This document shows positions 52,508 through 62,794 of a DNA stretch of 64,000 nt, one piece after another (positions within the stretch are counted from its first letter, which is position 1; each line of letters starts with the position of its first letter). Where the stretch lies: NCBI RefSeq assembly GCF_018734325.1, contig NZ_CP073754.1:3410001-3474000 (forward strand), written 5' to 3'. The stretch is from Methylomonas paludis. GTDB lineage: Bacteria > Pseudomonadota > Gammaproteobacteria > Methylococcales > Methylomonadaceae. A model generated the notes under the pieces. It worked only from the letters and a program-made list of their open reading frames with translations. It was not told where the DNA came from and made no database searches. A program made the translations under genes and the position numbers.

Positions 52508-53098
52508 TTAACGCTCCAGAAAATTCCGCAACATATCGTGGCCATGCTCGGTAAGGATGGATTCCGGGTGGAATTGCACGCCTTCAATATCCAGGTTTCT
52601 ATGCCGCACGCCCATGATTTCGTCGATATTGCCGCCGGCATCCTGAGTCCAGGCCGTGATTTCCAGGCACTCCGGCAGGCTGTCCTGCTCAATCACCAAT
52701 GAGTGATAGCGGGTGGCGATAAACGGATTGTTAAGGCCTTTAAACACGCCCTGGTTGTGGTGATATACCAGCGAGGTTTTGCCGTGCATGATGCTTTTGG
52801 CACGGATGATATTGCCGCCAAAGGCATAACCTATGCTTTGATGACCCAAACACACGCCCAGGATGGGCAGTTTGCCGGCATATTCCAGGATGGTATCCAC
52901 GGAAATACCGGCTTCTTTGGGGGTGCAGGGACCAGGGGATATGACCAGTTTGTCGGGCTTTAACTCGGCAATCTGCTCCACGGTGATTTCGTCGTTGCGC
53001 ACCACGTTTACTGCCGCGCCCAGTTCGCCGAAATACTGCACTAGGTTGTAGGTAAACGAGTCGTAGTTGTCGATCATGACCAGTTTTACCGCACTCAT
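52508..53098 (-). CDS. trpG: Anthranilate synthase component II (glutamine amidotransferase)
   Basis: 196 residues from the ATG at 53098, overlapping the trpE stop as ATGA. Supplies ammonia from glutamine to TrpE. Class I amidotransferase motifs are [34 protein letters not shown] with the catalytic Cys, and [13 protein letters not shown] with His and Glu. The protein may also serve as PabA, as in organisms with a single copy; that is inference. Confidence 0.95.
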   Translation of the reverse strand: MSAVKLVMIDNYDSFTYNLVQYFGELGAAVNVVRNDEITVEQIAELKPDKLVISPGPCTPKEAGISVDTILEYAGKLPILGVCLGHQSIGYAFGGNIIRAKSIMHGKTSLVYHHNQGVFKGLNNPFIATRYHSLVIEQDSLPECLEITAWTQDAGGNIDEIMGVRHRNLDIEGVQFHPESILTEHGHDMLRNFLER

Positions 53099-54579
53099 GC
53101 CTTGCCTCCCAGGCCGGCTTCGGCCATGCTGACGGCGCGGAACACTGCCCGGCCTTTGTTCATGGTTTCCTCCCATTCGCTGCGCGGTATCGAGTCGTAA
53201 ACAATACCGGCTCCGGCCTGAATGTGCAGGGTTTGATCTTTGATAACTGCGGTGCGAATGGCAATGGCGGTATCCAGATTACCGGACCAAGATATATAAC
53301 CCACGGCACCGGCATAAACGCCGCGTTTCACCGGTTCCAGTTCGTTGATGATTTCCATAGCCCGAATTTTCGGCGCACCGCTGACGGTGCCGGCCGGAAA
53401 GGTGGCGGCTAACACATCAAAAGCGTTTTTATGCTCCTGCAATTCGCCGGTGACATTGGACACTATATGCATGACATGTGAATAACGTTCGATGACCATT
53501 TTATCGGTGAGTTTGACGCTGCCGATTTTGGCTACCCGGCCTGTATCATTACGGCCCAGGTCGATCAGCATCAGATGCTCGGCAATTTCCTTGGGATCGG
53601 CCAGCAAGTCCTCTTCCAGGGCCTTGTCCTGTTCCGGGGTAGCGCCGCGCGGGCGGGTACCGGCGATTGGGCGTACTGTGACATCGCCATCTTCCAGGCG
53701 TACCAGAATTTCCGGCGAGGAACCGACGATGTGCAAATCATCCAGATTCAGATAAAACATATACGGCGAAGGATTCAGGCAGCGCAAGGCCCGGTACAAA
53801 TCCAGTGGTGCCGCGCTAAAGGGGATGGACATGCGCTGTGATAACACCACCTGCATGATGTCGCCGGCAGAGATATATTCTTTGGCTTTTAATACCGCGT
53901 CTTCAAAACCCTGCTGGGTAAAACCGGAGACAAAGTCGGCTTCTACCACCTGTTTGCTGGGCGGGGCGGGGCGAGGGTTGCCGGTAAATTCGCGCAGTCT
54001 TACCACCAGGGCATCCAGTCTGGCTTTGGCCAGATGGTAGGCATCGGTTTGCGCCGGGTCGGCGTGGGTAATTAGTAATAATTTGCCGTTAAGATTGTCA
54101 AATATCAGCAGTTCTTCAGACACCATCAATAAGATATCCGGTGCGCCGATGGGATCGGGTTTGTCGGCGGCAAGCAGGCGCGGTTCGATGTAGGCGATGG
54201 TTTCATAACCAAAATAACCCACCAGCCCGCCGTTGAACCGGGGGAGACCGGCTACATCCGGTACCCGGAAATTTTCGCGAAAGGCTTCTATCCAGGCCAG
54301 CGGCTGCTGGTGCTGCAGGGTTTCGGTGGTTGCGCCGTCGGTTTCGATAATGATGGTATGGCCATTAATTTTAATCCGGGTTTTGCAGGGCAAACCGATA
54401 ATCGAATAACGTCCCCATTGTTCGCCGCCATGAACTGACTCCAGCAAATAAGAGTAAGGCGCGTCTGCCAGCTTGAGGTAGGCGCTGAGTGGCGTGTCCA
54501 GATCGGCCAGCACTTCGCGGCAAATCGGGATGCGGTTATAGCCCTGCTGGGCGTATTGATTGAATTGCTCGGGTGTCAT
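53095..54579 (-). CDS. trpE: Anthranilate synthase component I
   Basis: About 494 residues from the ATG at 54579 ([18 protein letters not shown]); a TTG at 54609 is a less likely start. Converts chorismate to anthranilate. Visible features are the tryptophan-site region [61 protein letters not shown] and [15 protein letters not shown]. No leader peptide with Trp codons or attenuator was seen upstream. Coupled to trpG; trpDC are not adjacent. Confidence 0.95.
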   Translation of the reverse strand: MTPEQFNQYAQQGYNRIPICREVLADLDTPLSAYLKLADAPYSYLLESVHGGEQWGRYSIIGLPCKTRIKINGHTIIIETDGATTETLQHQQPLAWIEAFRENFRVPDVAGLPRFNGGLVGYFGYETIAYIEPRLLAADKPDPIGAPDILLMVSEELLIFDNLNGKLLLITHADPAQTDAYHLAKARLDALVVRLREFTGNPRPAPPSKQVVEADFVSGFTQQGFEDAVLKAKEYISAGDIMQVVLSQRMSIPFSAAPLDLYRALRCLNPSPYMFYLNLDDLHIVGSSPEILVRLEDGDVTVRPIAGTRPRGATPEQDKALEEDLLADPKEIAEHLMLIDLGRNDTGRVAKIGSVKLTDKMVIERYSHVMHIVSNVTGELQEHKNAFDVLAATFPAGTVSGAPKIRAMEIINELEPVKRGVYAGAVGYISWSGNLDTAIAIRTAVIKDQTLHIQAGAGIVYDSIPRSEWEETMNKGRAVFRAVSMAEAGLGGKA

Positions 54580-54721
54580 TCTTATTCTCTGGGCAAAGTC
54601 TGGATTCAATCGTGCAAAGCGCGGAATTGTAACCCAGAAACGCCTAAATTATAGCGGTAGCAAATGCTTATCGGCCAATATAGTGATTATTTATTGGTTG
54701 CCAGCGCGTTAACCCCAAAAG

Positions 54722-55930
54722 TTAAGCTTTGGTCGGGCTGGTTTGGCGGCCAAACACCAGTAGAAACAGCAAGGTAAGCACACAGAATCCGGCACCGGCA
54801 TAAAAAGTGGCAGCGGCCCCCTGATATTCCCATAAGGCCCCGGCCACCACGCTGGCAATCAGCATGGCAATACCGCTAACCAGATTAAAAAAGCCGTACG
54901 CTGTACCACGCAAATCCTGGGGTGTGGTGTCGGCTACCAGCTTTGCCAACAGGCCCTGGGTCATACCCATATGCACACCCCACAGCATGACCCCGGCGCA
55001 CAGCCAGCGCCAGTCGTCATGGCCGGCCAGAATCAAATCGGCCAAAATCAGCGCCAGCAGACCCCAGGCCAGTAATACGCGGTGACTGATGCGGTCAGAA
55101 ATACTGCCGAACGGATAGGCGCTGGCAGCATAAACGATATTCATCGCCACCATCACCAAGGGTACCAGCGCCATAGGTACGCCGCTCTGCTGGGCGCGCA
55201 ACACCAGGAACGCCTCGCTGAACCGGGCCAGGGTAAAGACGGCACCGATCAGCACTACCTGCCAATAGCCGGCAGTCAGCCGTTTCAGATTGGCGCGGGA
55301 AATGGGATTATGGCGTTTGCCGGTATGCGCGGCAGGTGGCTCCTTAACCCCAAACAGTAATACCAGTACCGCCAGCATACCGGGAATCACCGCGACCCAG
55401 AACACCGCGCGAAAATCATCCTGCCAGAGCAGCATCAAGCCCACCGCCAATAACGGCCCCAAAAAAGCGCCGATGGTGTCCAGCGACTGGCGCAGACCAA
55501 AGGCAGCGCCGCGAATTTCCGGCGGCGCGATATCGGCCACCAAGGCATCGCGGGGTGCACCGCGGATGCCTTTGCCTACCCTATCCAACAGCCGGGCGCT
55601 TAAAATCAGGCCGCTGCTACCGGCAATGGCAAACAATGGCTTGGTAAAGGCACCCAGTGCATAACCGAATAAGGCCAGACTTTTGCGCTTACCGAAATAA
55701 TCACTGGCGACACCGGAAAATACTTTGACGATCAAGGCGGTGGCTTCTGCCGCGCCTTCGATCAAGCCAATACCAAGCGTACTAACCCCCAACACATTGA
55801 CCATAAATAAGGGCAGCAGGCTGTGGATCATTTCTGATGACACATCCATCAATAAACTGACAAAGCCCAATGCCCAGATACTTTTGGGGATTTGCCGCAA
55901 GATTGTATATTTCCGGGTTTGGCTGGACAT
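54722..55930 (-). CDS. Major facilitator superfamily transporter
   Basis: 402 residues with 12 predicted membrane helices. MFS loop motifs DYFGKRKSLALFGYALGA and LDRVGKGIRGAPRDALVAD, and in the second half GSISDRISHRVLLAWG. The GKGIRGAPRDALVAD stretch marks a group of uncharacterised bacterial MFS proteins. Substrate unknown. It stands alone. Confidence 0.85.
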   Translation of the reverse strand: MSSQTRKYTILRQIPKSIWALGFVSLLMDVSSEMIHSLLPLFMVNVLGVSTLGIGLIEGAAEATALIVKVFSGVASDYFGKRKSLALFGYALGAFTKPLFAIAGSSGLILSARLLDRVGKGIRGAPRDALVADIAPPEIRGAAFGLRQSLDTIGAFLGPLLAVGLMLLWQDDFRAVFWVAVIPGMLAVLVLLFGVKEPPAAHTGKRHNPISRANLKRLTAGYWQVVLIGAVFTLARFSEAFLVLRAQQSGVPMALVPLVMVAMNIVYAASAYPFGSISDRISHRVLLAWGLLALILADLILAGHDDWRWLCAGVMLWGVHMGMTQGLLAKLVADTTPQDLRGTAYGFFNLVSGIAMLIASVVAGALWEYQGAAATFYAGAGFCVLTLLFLLVFGRQTSPTKA

Positions 55931-56011
55931 GGCTGAGGTGTTATTGGCTGGGGGGAACTGCTATCCTATCTGCTCCGGGAGCGGCTTGCTATGTAAAAAT
56001 TTAGGCTAATT

Positions 56012-56264
56012 TCAAAGCAGCTTGACCAATGCAGCAACAATGCCAATAGAAATAGCCATAAGGGAACCCAGCTGAATAATCAGGCGCTGCTCGATTTCCT
56101 TCATGTCTCTCCGTAAAAGATCGACTTCGTGCTTTAAATCTTGTTTGCTGGCAAACTCTTTGAGATTAATCTCAAGAACTTACAGCCTCGGCCTGCGCAG
56201 CAGGCACCCCGGCAGCCTTAAGGGTATTGGCGTATTTCAGTGTATCAAATGTAATTATTGACAT
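56012..56264 (-). pseudogene. Frameshifted DUF1640-like small membrane protein
   Basis: The start has a strong GGAGG ribosome-binding site and encodes MSIITFDTLKYANTLKAAG, then VPAAQAEAVSS, before a stop. The downstream part continues in another frame with INLKEFASKQDLKHEVDLLR and a terminal membrane helix. Compared with the relative at 49657, the intervening codons are lost and the frame is broken. It is probably a decayed paralogue. Confidence 0.7.
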
Positions 56265-56353
56265 GCTGCCTCCTGATTAGGTGAATAGTCTACTGTAATT
56301 AAGTGCTTGCACTTAAGCTTTTTCACCTATCTGGTCAGACACTGATATAGTTT

Positions 56354-59095
56354 TTAATTCACCAACACCAATCCCGGCGGTAAAGCTTCACCAAAGATCT
56401 GTTTTTCCTGCTGTTCGTCCAGTTGTTTGTATTCGGCAACCATGTCCAGCCAGGAGGCCGGGACTTTGGTTTGTTTGAGTTTTTCCAGCACCTGCAGACG
56501 CAGATTTTCGTCAATATTACGCACCCGGTCATCGCAGCAGCGTGCCAGCAGAGTGGCGGCAAAGCCGGCTTGCTGGTTTTTTTTCCAGTCCAGTTTCAGT
56601 AACTGCTGTAACCAGGGCTCGACCACAGCCGGAGCCAGCACTTCGTGGTTTTTGGCGTAAAACGGGATCCGGGCGGCAATCCGGCCCAGCGCCCAATAAC
56701 TTTGCTCTGGTTCGCCGGGTTTTTCCAGGCGTTTTAACAGCCATTCGCCCAGTTGCTGTTTTTCGGTGGCTGGCAAGCGTTCCAGCGTGGCGGCCAGTCT
56801 CACCATGTCTTCATAACCGCGAATAGTCAGTTGTTTGGCGATACCAGCCTGACGTGCGGCAGCGGGGTTGATGTATTTGGCAATGTCCTGATAAATGCGC
56901 AACTGGGCGGCAGCATCCAGGCCGCCGGCCACCCGCCGCCACAGTGTCCACCATTCCGTCCAGTTTTGTTTTTCGTTAACAAACTGCAGGCCTTCCGGGT
57001 AAATTTTCCAGAGTTGCTGGATGCGCCAGTCATCCAGTGCACAACCAAAGCCTGGACGCATGGCAAAACCGATCTGGCTCAGCCATAAACGCTCGTGCGC
57101 TTCGCTGCGCCGCCGGTATTTACCGCCTTCCCATAACACTTGAAACAGTTCGCGCAATACCGGTATCGGCCAGTCCTGACGCGGTAAGATCAGGGTTTTT
57201 TCCAGATCGGCGCGTAAGGTTTTCACGGCCTGGGGGTTGACCTGTTTGGACTTGGCGCCGAATACGGCCTGAATTTTTTCCAGCGCCTGAGGTAATTGCG
57301 CCGGCAATTGACTGTTAATACTGGTTGAAATTCTTTTCCGAATCGGAAATTCCACATCCCAACGTTGCTGCGGATCAGTGACCGCCACGCATTGCAGTTG
57401 CAGGGTACCCAGCTCAGTGTATTTGGCCAGCAATTGTACCGGAATCTGGCTGTTTTGTTCGCCTTCCAGTGCCAGTGCCAGCGGTGGCAGACTGTGAAAA
57501 TATTGATCGTCCAGTTCGACAATATCGCCGGACTGATACACATTGTCGCCGCTGGTGGACAATAGGTGAAAGCGCACCGGCTGGCCTACCCGCAAGGCAA
57601 ATTGACGATCGCCCAATAAAATTTCTATTTCTTCCTCAGTGCCTTTGGGTAATAAACACACACCCTGCTGAATTGCAGCGGTCTGATCGGCTTCGATCAG
57701 CAAGAAATAGCTGCGGGCTGCGCCACCGCCGATTTTAGCGGTGTTATGGCGGCGGGTCAGCGCATAACTCACCGCACCATAAGCGACCGCCAGTTCGGGA
57801 TGACAATTATCCAGCACTACAGGTGCTGAACCACGCCAACTGGCAAGTAAATCGGTAGTGCGCTGTACCAGCGCAGCGCTTTTAAACACGCCGCCGTTTA
57901 GCAGCAGGGTATCCGGCACAATATCGGTATCGCCGCCCAGAGCGGCGCGGGCAGCCTGGGCGTGTAAGTTCAGGAAAGCAGCAATATGCTTGCTGATAGC
58001 CGGTTCCGCAGCATAAGGCAGGCCAAATTCAACCACGCCACTGCGTTTTTTATCCGGCAATTGGCTTAATGAGGATAGGGGTAGAAAGCCGTCCAGGGCG
58101 ATGCTGTTAACTTCGGCACGGCTTAAATGAGTGGTTTTGCTGGCGGCAATCAGTTTGGAGCCGCCACCCAGCAGCGTTACCGCCACCTGTTCCGGAGCAT
58201 CGGCAGCCAGTAAACGCTCTTTGGCCTGCCGGCATTGTTCCAGCAATTGGGCCAGTTCCGCCGTGGACAGTTTTTTATCGTCGCTACGCAAACGGCTTTC
58301 CGCCAGATGAGCCAGGGCCAGATCGATATTGTCGCCACCCAACATTAAATGGTCGCCGACACCGATACGGGTCAAGCGCGGCGGATTATAACTATGTTCG
58401 ATTTTAATCAGGGTTAAATCAGTGGTGCCGCCACCGACATCACACACCAGCAGCAAACGGCTGTTGGCCAGACTTTGACTAAGACTGCCGGCGTGACGTT
58501 GCAGCCAGTCATAGCAGACCGCCTGCGGCTCTTCCAGCAGCCGAATAGCGCCCAGGCCGGCCATTTTGGCAGCGGCCAGGGTTAAGGATCTGGCCGATTC
58601 GTCAAATGAAGCCGGCACCGTGACCACCACATCCTGCTCAACCAGGGGGGCATCGGGAAATTGCTGATCCCATACTGTACGCACATGGGCCAGATAGCTG
58701 GCACTGGCCGCCAAAGGCGAAACCTTAAACACATGGTCGCCGCTACCCCAAGGCAAGATGGCGGCGCTGGGATCAACAGCGCTATGACTCAGCCAGCTTT
58801 TGGCGCTGGTCACCAGGCGGCCCTGAGTCTTGGCGCCCAATAGACGGGCGGCTTCACCCAATACCGCGCCGTCGCTGCTGAGCAGAAAATGGCTGGCGGC
58901 ACTCAATTCTTCTGCGGCAGGATGATAACGCACTGAGGGCAACAGGGCTTTGGCCGCCACTTTTCCCAGTGCCACCATTTGCGGAATTTCGAACAGGCGA
59001 ATTTGTTGGTCAGGATCGTTGACTGCGGTATAGGCAACGGCAGTATGGGTAGTGCCTAAATCAATGCCCAGCGAGTATTGGCTAGTGTTTTTCAA
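56354..59095 (-). CDS. Large Hsp70-family protein with DUF3731-type C-terminus
   Basis: 913 residues. The N-terminal ATPase domain is recognisable by GIDLGTTHTAVAY, LVCDVGGGTTDLTLI and LLNGGVFKSAALV. After the nucleotide-binding domain (~to 430) comes a region that is not a normal peptide-binding domain, and a long C-terminal Trp-rich helical part (GCALDDWRIQQLWKIYPEGL), as in DUF3731 Hsp70 proteins. It probably acts as a specialised chaperone or scaffold; clients unknown. No DnaJ or GrpE gene is adjacent. Confidence 0.85.
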   Translation of the reverse strand: MKNTSQYSLGIDLGTTHTAVAYTAVNDPDQQIRLFEIPQMVALGKVAAKALLPSVRYHPAAEELSAASHFLLSSDGAVLGEAARLLGAKTQGRLVTSAKSWLSHSAVDPSAAILPWGSGDHVFKVSPLAASASYLAHVRTVWDQQFPDAPLVEQDVVVTVPASFDESARSLTLAAAKMAGLGAIRLLEEPQAVCYDWLQRHAGSLSQSLANSRLLLVCDVGGGTTDLTLIKIEHSYNPPRLTRIGVGDHLMLGGDNIDLALAHLAESRLRSDDKKLSTAELAQLLEQCRQAKERLLAADAPEQVAVTLLGGGSKLIAASKTTHLSRAEVNSIALDGFLPLSSLSQLPDKKRSGVVEFGLPYAAEPAISKHIAAFLNLHAQAARAALGGDTDIVPDTLLLNGGVFKSAALVQRTTDLLASWRGSAPVVLDNCHPELAVAYGAVSYALTRRHNTAKIGGGAARSYFLLIEADQTAAIQQGVCLLPKGTEEEIEILLGDRQFALRVGQPVRFHLLSTSGDNVYQSGDIVELDDQYFHSLPPLALALEGEQNSQIPVQLLAKYTELGTLQLQCVAVTDPQQRWDVEFPIRKRISTSINSQLPAQLPQALEKIQAVFGAKSKQVNPQAVKTLRADLEKTLILPRQDWPIPVLRELFQVLWEGGKYRRRSEAHERLWLSQIGFAMRPGFGCALDDWRIQQLWKIYPEGLQFVNEKQNWTEWWTLWRRVAGGLDAAAQLRIYQDIAKYINPAAARQAGIAKQLTIRGYEDMVRLAATLERLPATEKQQLGEWLLKRLEKPGEPEQSYWALGRIAARIPFYAKNHEVLAPAVVEPWLQQLLKLDWKKNQQAGFAATLLARCCDDRVRNIDENLRLQVLEKLKQTKVPASWLDMVAEYKQLDEQQEKQIFGEALPPGLVLVN

Positions 59096-59327
59096 GGTGG
59101 TTTTTCTGTTTAGCGGTGGAGAGGATTGCTGTTAAAGTCTTTGTTTTGGCTAATACGGCATGACTTAACCATAACGATTAGCCAACTATACTATCAAGCT
59201 TTTGATAATTTCGGAGATGACAAACGGCAGGAGGCGATACAGGAATTGGGGTAAAAAACAGCATGCAAACTGGGATGGGATGGCTGGAACCAGAGTTTTA
59301 GCTTAAAGTAGAACCGGAAAAACCGCC

Positions 59328-59504
59328 TTACTCTTTTGCTTGTTCAAACGGATCAGCAATAATTTGCTCTTCATGCAGCATCAGATAAATCCCTTTGCAG
59401 CCTTCGCAGCAAAAGTATTTATCCCCTTCGGTGGTCTTTAGTTCAAATCCTTCAACTTCAACAGCCAAGCCACAAAGATCGCACTCTTTATTGTCGTCAC
59501 TCAT
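59328..59504 (-). CDS. Small TRASH-like metal-binding protein
   Basis: 58 residues. CDLCGLAVEVEGFELKTTEG, followed by DKYFCCEGCKGIYLML, gives a CxxC and a CCxxC pair in the TRASH/YHS-type arrangement used to bind copper or other soft metals, then an acidic tail. The ATG at 59504 is preceded by AAAGC with no strong ribosome-binding site. The domain is usually found at the N-terminus of copper-exporting P-type ATPases; here it stands alone. The gaps 59096-59327 and 59743-59945 hold nothing else. Confidence 0.7.
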   Translation of the reverse strand: MSDDNKECDLCGLAVEVEGFELKTTEGDKYFCCEGCKGIYLMLHEEQIIADPFEQAKE

Positions 59505-59612
59505 TGCTTTCAGCCTAATTAAAATAAACTACTTGGTTGAGATTATGCCATTTAAGCTTGACTAAATAAAATTTTACTCGGTTCAATTTTTAAATGACTG
59601 GGCAACTTCCAG

Positions 59613-59742
59613 CTAGTGGTTGACCAACATTACTTTGACTGATGTGCCGACCCTGGACGCGCATGGTTCGCAATTGATGCTCATCAATGCGTTCAGTGTA
59701 TTTTACGCCGTTTCCGTCAAAATAAGATTGGTACACTACTAG
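59613..59742. repeat. MITE-like repeat, copy F
   Basis: 130 bp from CTAGTGGTTGACCAACATTA to GATTGGTACACTACTAG, with ends as inverted repeats. The core is GATGCTCATCAATGCGTTCAG. Together with copies A and B it defines the family's CTAG termini. Confidence 0.75.
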
Positions 59743-59945
59743 AGGCAGTCCTGCGCTAAGCCGGGTGCTGCTAGGACTAGCCTATGCATTTGAATCATAC
59801 AGATTTTTTGTATCTATAGCTTAAAAGCATACCCCATAAAGCCGCCCGGCGGGAACTTTCCGCACAAGATTGTTATAAGCGCGCTGGTCTGCGTTAAAAT
59901 AGCTGGGTTTTTTCCGCAGTCGTGTACTGCTTATCAGGAATTTGT

Positions 59946-60959
59946 ATGAGCAAATCTATTGTACTTACCGGTATCACCACCACCGGTACGCCACATTTGG
60001 GAAATTATGCCGGGGCTATCCGTCCGGCAATTCAGGCCAGCAAGAATGCCAATGTGCGGCCATTTTACTTTCTGGCCGATTATCATGCGCTGATTAAATG
60101 TCAGGAACCGGCACGGGTAAAGCAATCCAGCCTGGAAATTGCTGCCAGTTGGCTGGCGCTGGGTTTGGATACTGCAAATGCGGTATTTTACCGGCAGTCC
60201 GATGTACCTGAGATTTTGGAACTGACCTGGATGCTCACCTGTGTTACCGCCAAGGGTCTGATGAACCGTGCTCATGCCTATAAGGCGGCGGTGGCGGAAA
60301 ATGAGGAGACCGAAGGTCATGATCCGGATACCGGCATCACCATGGGCTTATTCAGTTATCCAATTCTGATGGCCGCTGATATCCTGCTGTTTAATGCCCA
60401 GCAAGTGCCGGTAGGCAAGGATCAGATTCAACATATAGAAATGGCCAGAGATATTGCCAGCCGCTTTAATCATATTTACGGTGAGCATTTTGTGCTGCCG
60501 GAAGCGGTATTGGCCGACAATGCCGCCACTTTATTGGGGCTGGATGGCCGCAAAATGAGCAAAAGTTATAACAACACCATCCCCATTTTCGAAGAAGAAA
60601 AAAAACTGCGCAAACTGATCAATAAAATCAAAACCAATTCTCTGGAACCCGGTGTACCCAAAGAAACCGAGAATTGTACGCTGTTTGGCATCTATCAGGC
60701 TTTTGCCCATCCCCATGAGATTGAAGAAATCCGTAACCGTTATGCCGAAGGCATAGCCTGGGGCGAAATGAAACAAATTCTGTTTGAAAAAATTAATGCC
60801 GAAATTGCCCCGGCCCGTGATCGTTACGAAGCCTTGCTGGCATCGCCGGGTCATATCGAGCAGGAATTAAAAGACGGCGCAGAGAAAGCCCGCGCCATCA
60901 CCGTGCCGTTTATTAAAACCCTGCGCGAAGCAGTGGGTATTTCGCCTATCTTTAGCTGA
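59946..60959 (+). CDS. trpS: Tryptophanyl-tRNA synthetase
   Basis: 337 residues from the ATG at 59946, with AGGA upstream. Charges tRNA-Trp. Class I motifs TGTPHLGNYAGAIRP (HIGH-type) and GRKMSKSYNN (KMSKS) are present, with DILLFNAQQVPVGKDQIQHIE. The length is normal. The open frame extends eight codons further upstream. Confidence 0.95.
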   Translation: MSKSIVLTGITTTGTPHLGNYAGAIRPAIQASKNANVRPFYFLADYHALIKCQEPARVKQSSLEIAASWLALGLDTANAVFYRQSDVPEILELTWMLTCVTAKGLMNRAHAYKAAVAENEETEGHDPDTGITMGLFSYPILMAADILLFNAQQVPVGKDQIQHIEMARDIASRFNHIYGEHFVLPEAVLADNAATLLGLDGRKMSKSYNNTIPIFEEEKKLRKLINKIKTNSLEPGVPKETENCTLFGIYQAFAHPHEIEEIRNRYAEGIAWGEMKQILFEKINAEIAPARDRYEALLASPGHIEQELKDGAEKARAITVPFIKTLREAVGISPIFS

Positions 60960-60972
60960 TAACGCTATAAGC

Positions 60973-61007
60973 CGGCAAACGGGTGGGGGTAAAGCCCCCG
61001 CTTGCCG
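60973..61007 (+). terminator. Hairpin after trpS, possible terminator
   Basis: CGGCAA/TTGCCG outer stem and GGGGG/CCCCC inner stem around a TAAAG loop. No T-run follows, so Rho-independent termination is doubtful. Confidence 0.4.
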
Positions 61008-61102
61008 ACAGGCCCGCTCAGGACAATCCGCATATTAGCACTTAGGATTGTCGTTGATTTCATACTATAATTAGCGGTTGATTCCTGCCCAAGCCACAGT
61101 CT

Positions 61103-61336
61103 ATGTCCAGAAAAAAAAGTCCATCCCTGTTTGAAGACGCTATGGAAGAACTTGAAAAGCTTGTCGAGCAAATGGAGCAAGGCGATATTCCGCTGGAAGA
61201 ATCGCTTAAGGCTTTTGAACGCGGTATTAAATTAACCCGCACTTGCCAGCAAGCCTTGCAAGATGCTGAACAAAAAGTTCAGATTCTGTTAGAAAAAAAC
61301 GGTCAACAAACACTGGAGCCATTTCACGATGAGTAA
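61103..61336 (+). CDS. xseB: Exodeoxyribonuclease VII small subunit
   Basis: 77 residues. FEDAMEELEKLVEQMEQGDIPLEESLK, with FERGIKLTRTCQQALQDAEQ, is the XseB signature. Partner of XseA in single-strand DNA degradation. Overlaps ispA by eight bases, the conserved xseB-ispA order. Confidence 0.94.
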   Translation: MSRKKSPSLFEDAMEELEKLVEQMEQGDIPLEESLKAFERGIKLTRTCQQALQDAEQKVQILLEKNGQQTLEPFHDE

Positions 61337-62222
61337 CTTAAAAACCTATCTTAGCGCCTGTCAACAACGGGTGGAACTGGCACTGGACGCACGCTTGCCT
61401 GCTGCCCATATTTTGCCGCAAACCCTGCATCAAGCCATGCGTTATTCGGTTTTGGACGGCGGCAAACGCACCCGGCCCTTATTGACTTACGCTACCGGAC
61501 AAGCGCTGGGCTTGAGTGAAGATCAGCTGGATGCTCAGGCCTGTGCCGTGGAATTTATCCATGTCTATTCCTTGATTCATGATGATTTACCCGCCATGGA
61601 TAATGATGATTTACGCCGCGGTAAACCTACCTGCCATAAGGCGTTTGACGAGGCGACCGCCATTTTGGCCGGCGATGCTCTGCAAGCGCTGGCATTTGAA
61701 GTGTTAAGTCACGACCCCAGCATTACAGTGGGTGCCGAAGCCCGTTTGCAAATGATTAGCACCCTTGGCAAAGCCAGCGGCTCACAAGGCATGGTGGGTG
61801 GTCAGGCTATTGATTTGGCGGCAGTGGGGATCAAACTCAGTCTGCCGGAACTGGAAAATATGCATATCCATAAAACCGGTGCGCTGATTCGGGCCAGTGT
61901 GAATTTGGCTGTGCTGTCTAAAACCGGCCTGCAAGCGGATGTGGCTAAACATCTGGATCATTATGCTAAATGCATAGGCTTGTCATTTCAGGTGCAAGAC
62001 GATATTTTGGATGTGGAAAGCGATACCGCCACGCTGGGCAAAACTCAGGGTAAAGATATCGATAACGACAAACCCACTTATCCGGCCTTGCTGGGTATGG
62101 CAGGAGCCAAACAAAAAGCCCGGGAATTGCATGAGCAAGCCGTAGCCAGCCTCAGTGATTTCGGCAGCGAGGCCGATTTATTGCGCGATCTGTCGCTTTA
62201 TATTATTCAGCGTAGCCATTAA
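61329..62222 (+). CDS. ispA: Farnesyl diphosphate synthase
   Basis: 297 residues. Condenses isopentenyl and dimethylallyl/geranyl diphosphate to farnesyl diphosphate. The first Asp-rich motif is DDLPAMDNDDLRRG, the second DDILDVESD, with GGKRTRPLL and GGQAIDL. The usual next gene, dxs, is replaced by apt. Confidence 0.95.
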   Translation: MSNLKTYLSACQQRVELALDARLPAAHILPQTLHQAMRYSVLDGGKRTRPLLTYATGQALGLSEDQLDAQACAVEFIHVYSLIHDDLPAMDNDDLRRGKPTCHKAFDEATAILAGDALQALAFEVLSHDPSITVGAEARLQMISTLGKASGSQGMVGGQAIDLAAVGIKLSLPELENMHIHKTGALIRASVNLAVLSKTGLQADVAKHLDHYAKCIGLSFQVQDDILDVESDTATLGKTQGKDIDNDKPTYPALLGMAGAKQKARELHEQAVASLSDFGSEADLLRDLSLYIIQRSH

Positions 62223-62242
62223 ACCAAGCCACCGGGGCTGCC

Positions 62243-62758
62243 ATGCAGAGCATAAAACAAAAAATCCGTGACATACCTGACTTCCCCAAACCGGGGATTG
62301 TGTTTAAGGATATTACCCCGCTGGTTAAAGACCCGGTGGCTTGCCGACGGGCGATCCAGTTATTGATACAGCCGTTTCTGGATAAAGATATAACCGCCGT
62401 GGCCGGCATGGAGGCGCGCGGTTTTATTTTTGGAGCGCTGGCGGCCTGGGAACTGGGTATTCCATTTATACCGCTCCGAAAGCCGGGTAAACTGCCTTAT
62501 GATGTGCAGAGTATTTGCTATGATCTGGAATACGGCTCGGCACAATTGGAAATTCACATAGATGCCCTGGATAGTACAGACCGGGTATTGTTGATAGATG
62601 ATCTGTTAGCGACCGGCGGCACGGCAAAAGCCAGTTGCGAGTTGATCGAACTGCTGGGTGCCAGCGTAGTGGCTTGCGGATTTGTGATTGAGCTGGATTT
62701 CCTGCAAGGCCGGGAGAAACTCCAGGGCTATGAAGTCCATTCCTTGCTGCATTATTAG
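62243..62758 (+). CDS. apt: Adenine phosphoribosyltransferase
   Basis: 171 residues. Purine salvage, adenine plus PRPP to AMP. The PRPP loop VLLIDDLLATGGTAKA and MEARGFIFGALAAWEL are diagnostic. It follows ispA by 20 bases and is convergent with mlaA. Confidence 0.95.
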   Translation: MQSIKQKIRDIPDFPKPGIVFKDITPLVKDPVACRRAIQLLIQPFLDKDITAVAGMEARGFIFGALAAWELGIPFIPLRKPGKLPYDVQSICYDLEYGSAQLEIHIDALDSTDRVLLIDDLLATGGTAKASCELIELLGASVVACGFVIELDFLQGREKLQGYEVHSLLHY

Positions 62759-62794
62759 TAATAATTGGACGGATCGAGGCTGTAGACTGATAAG

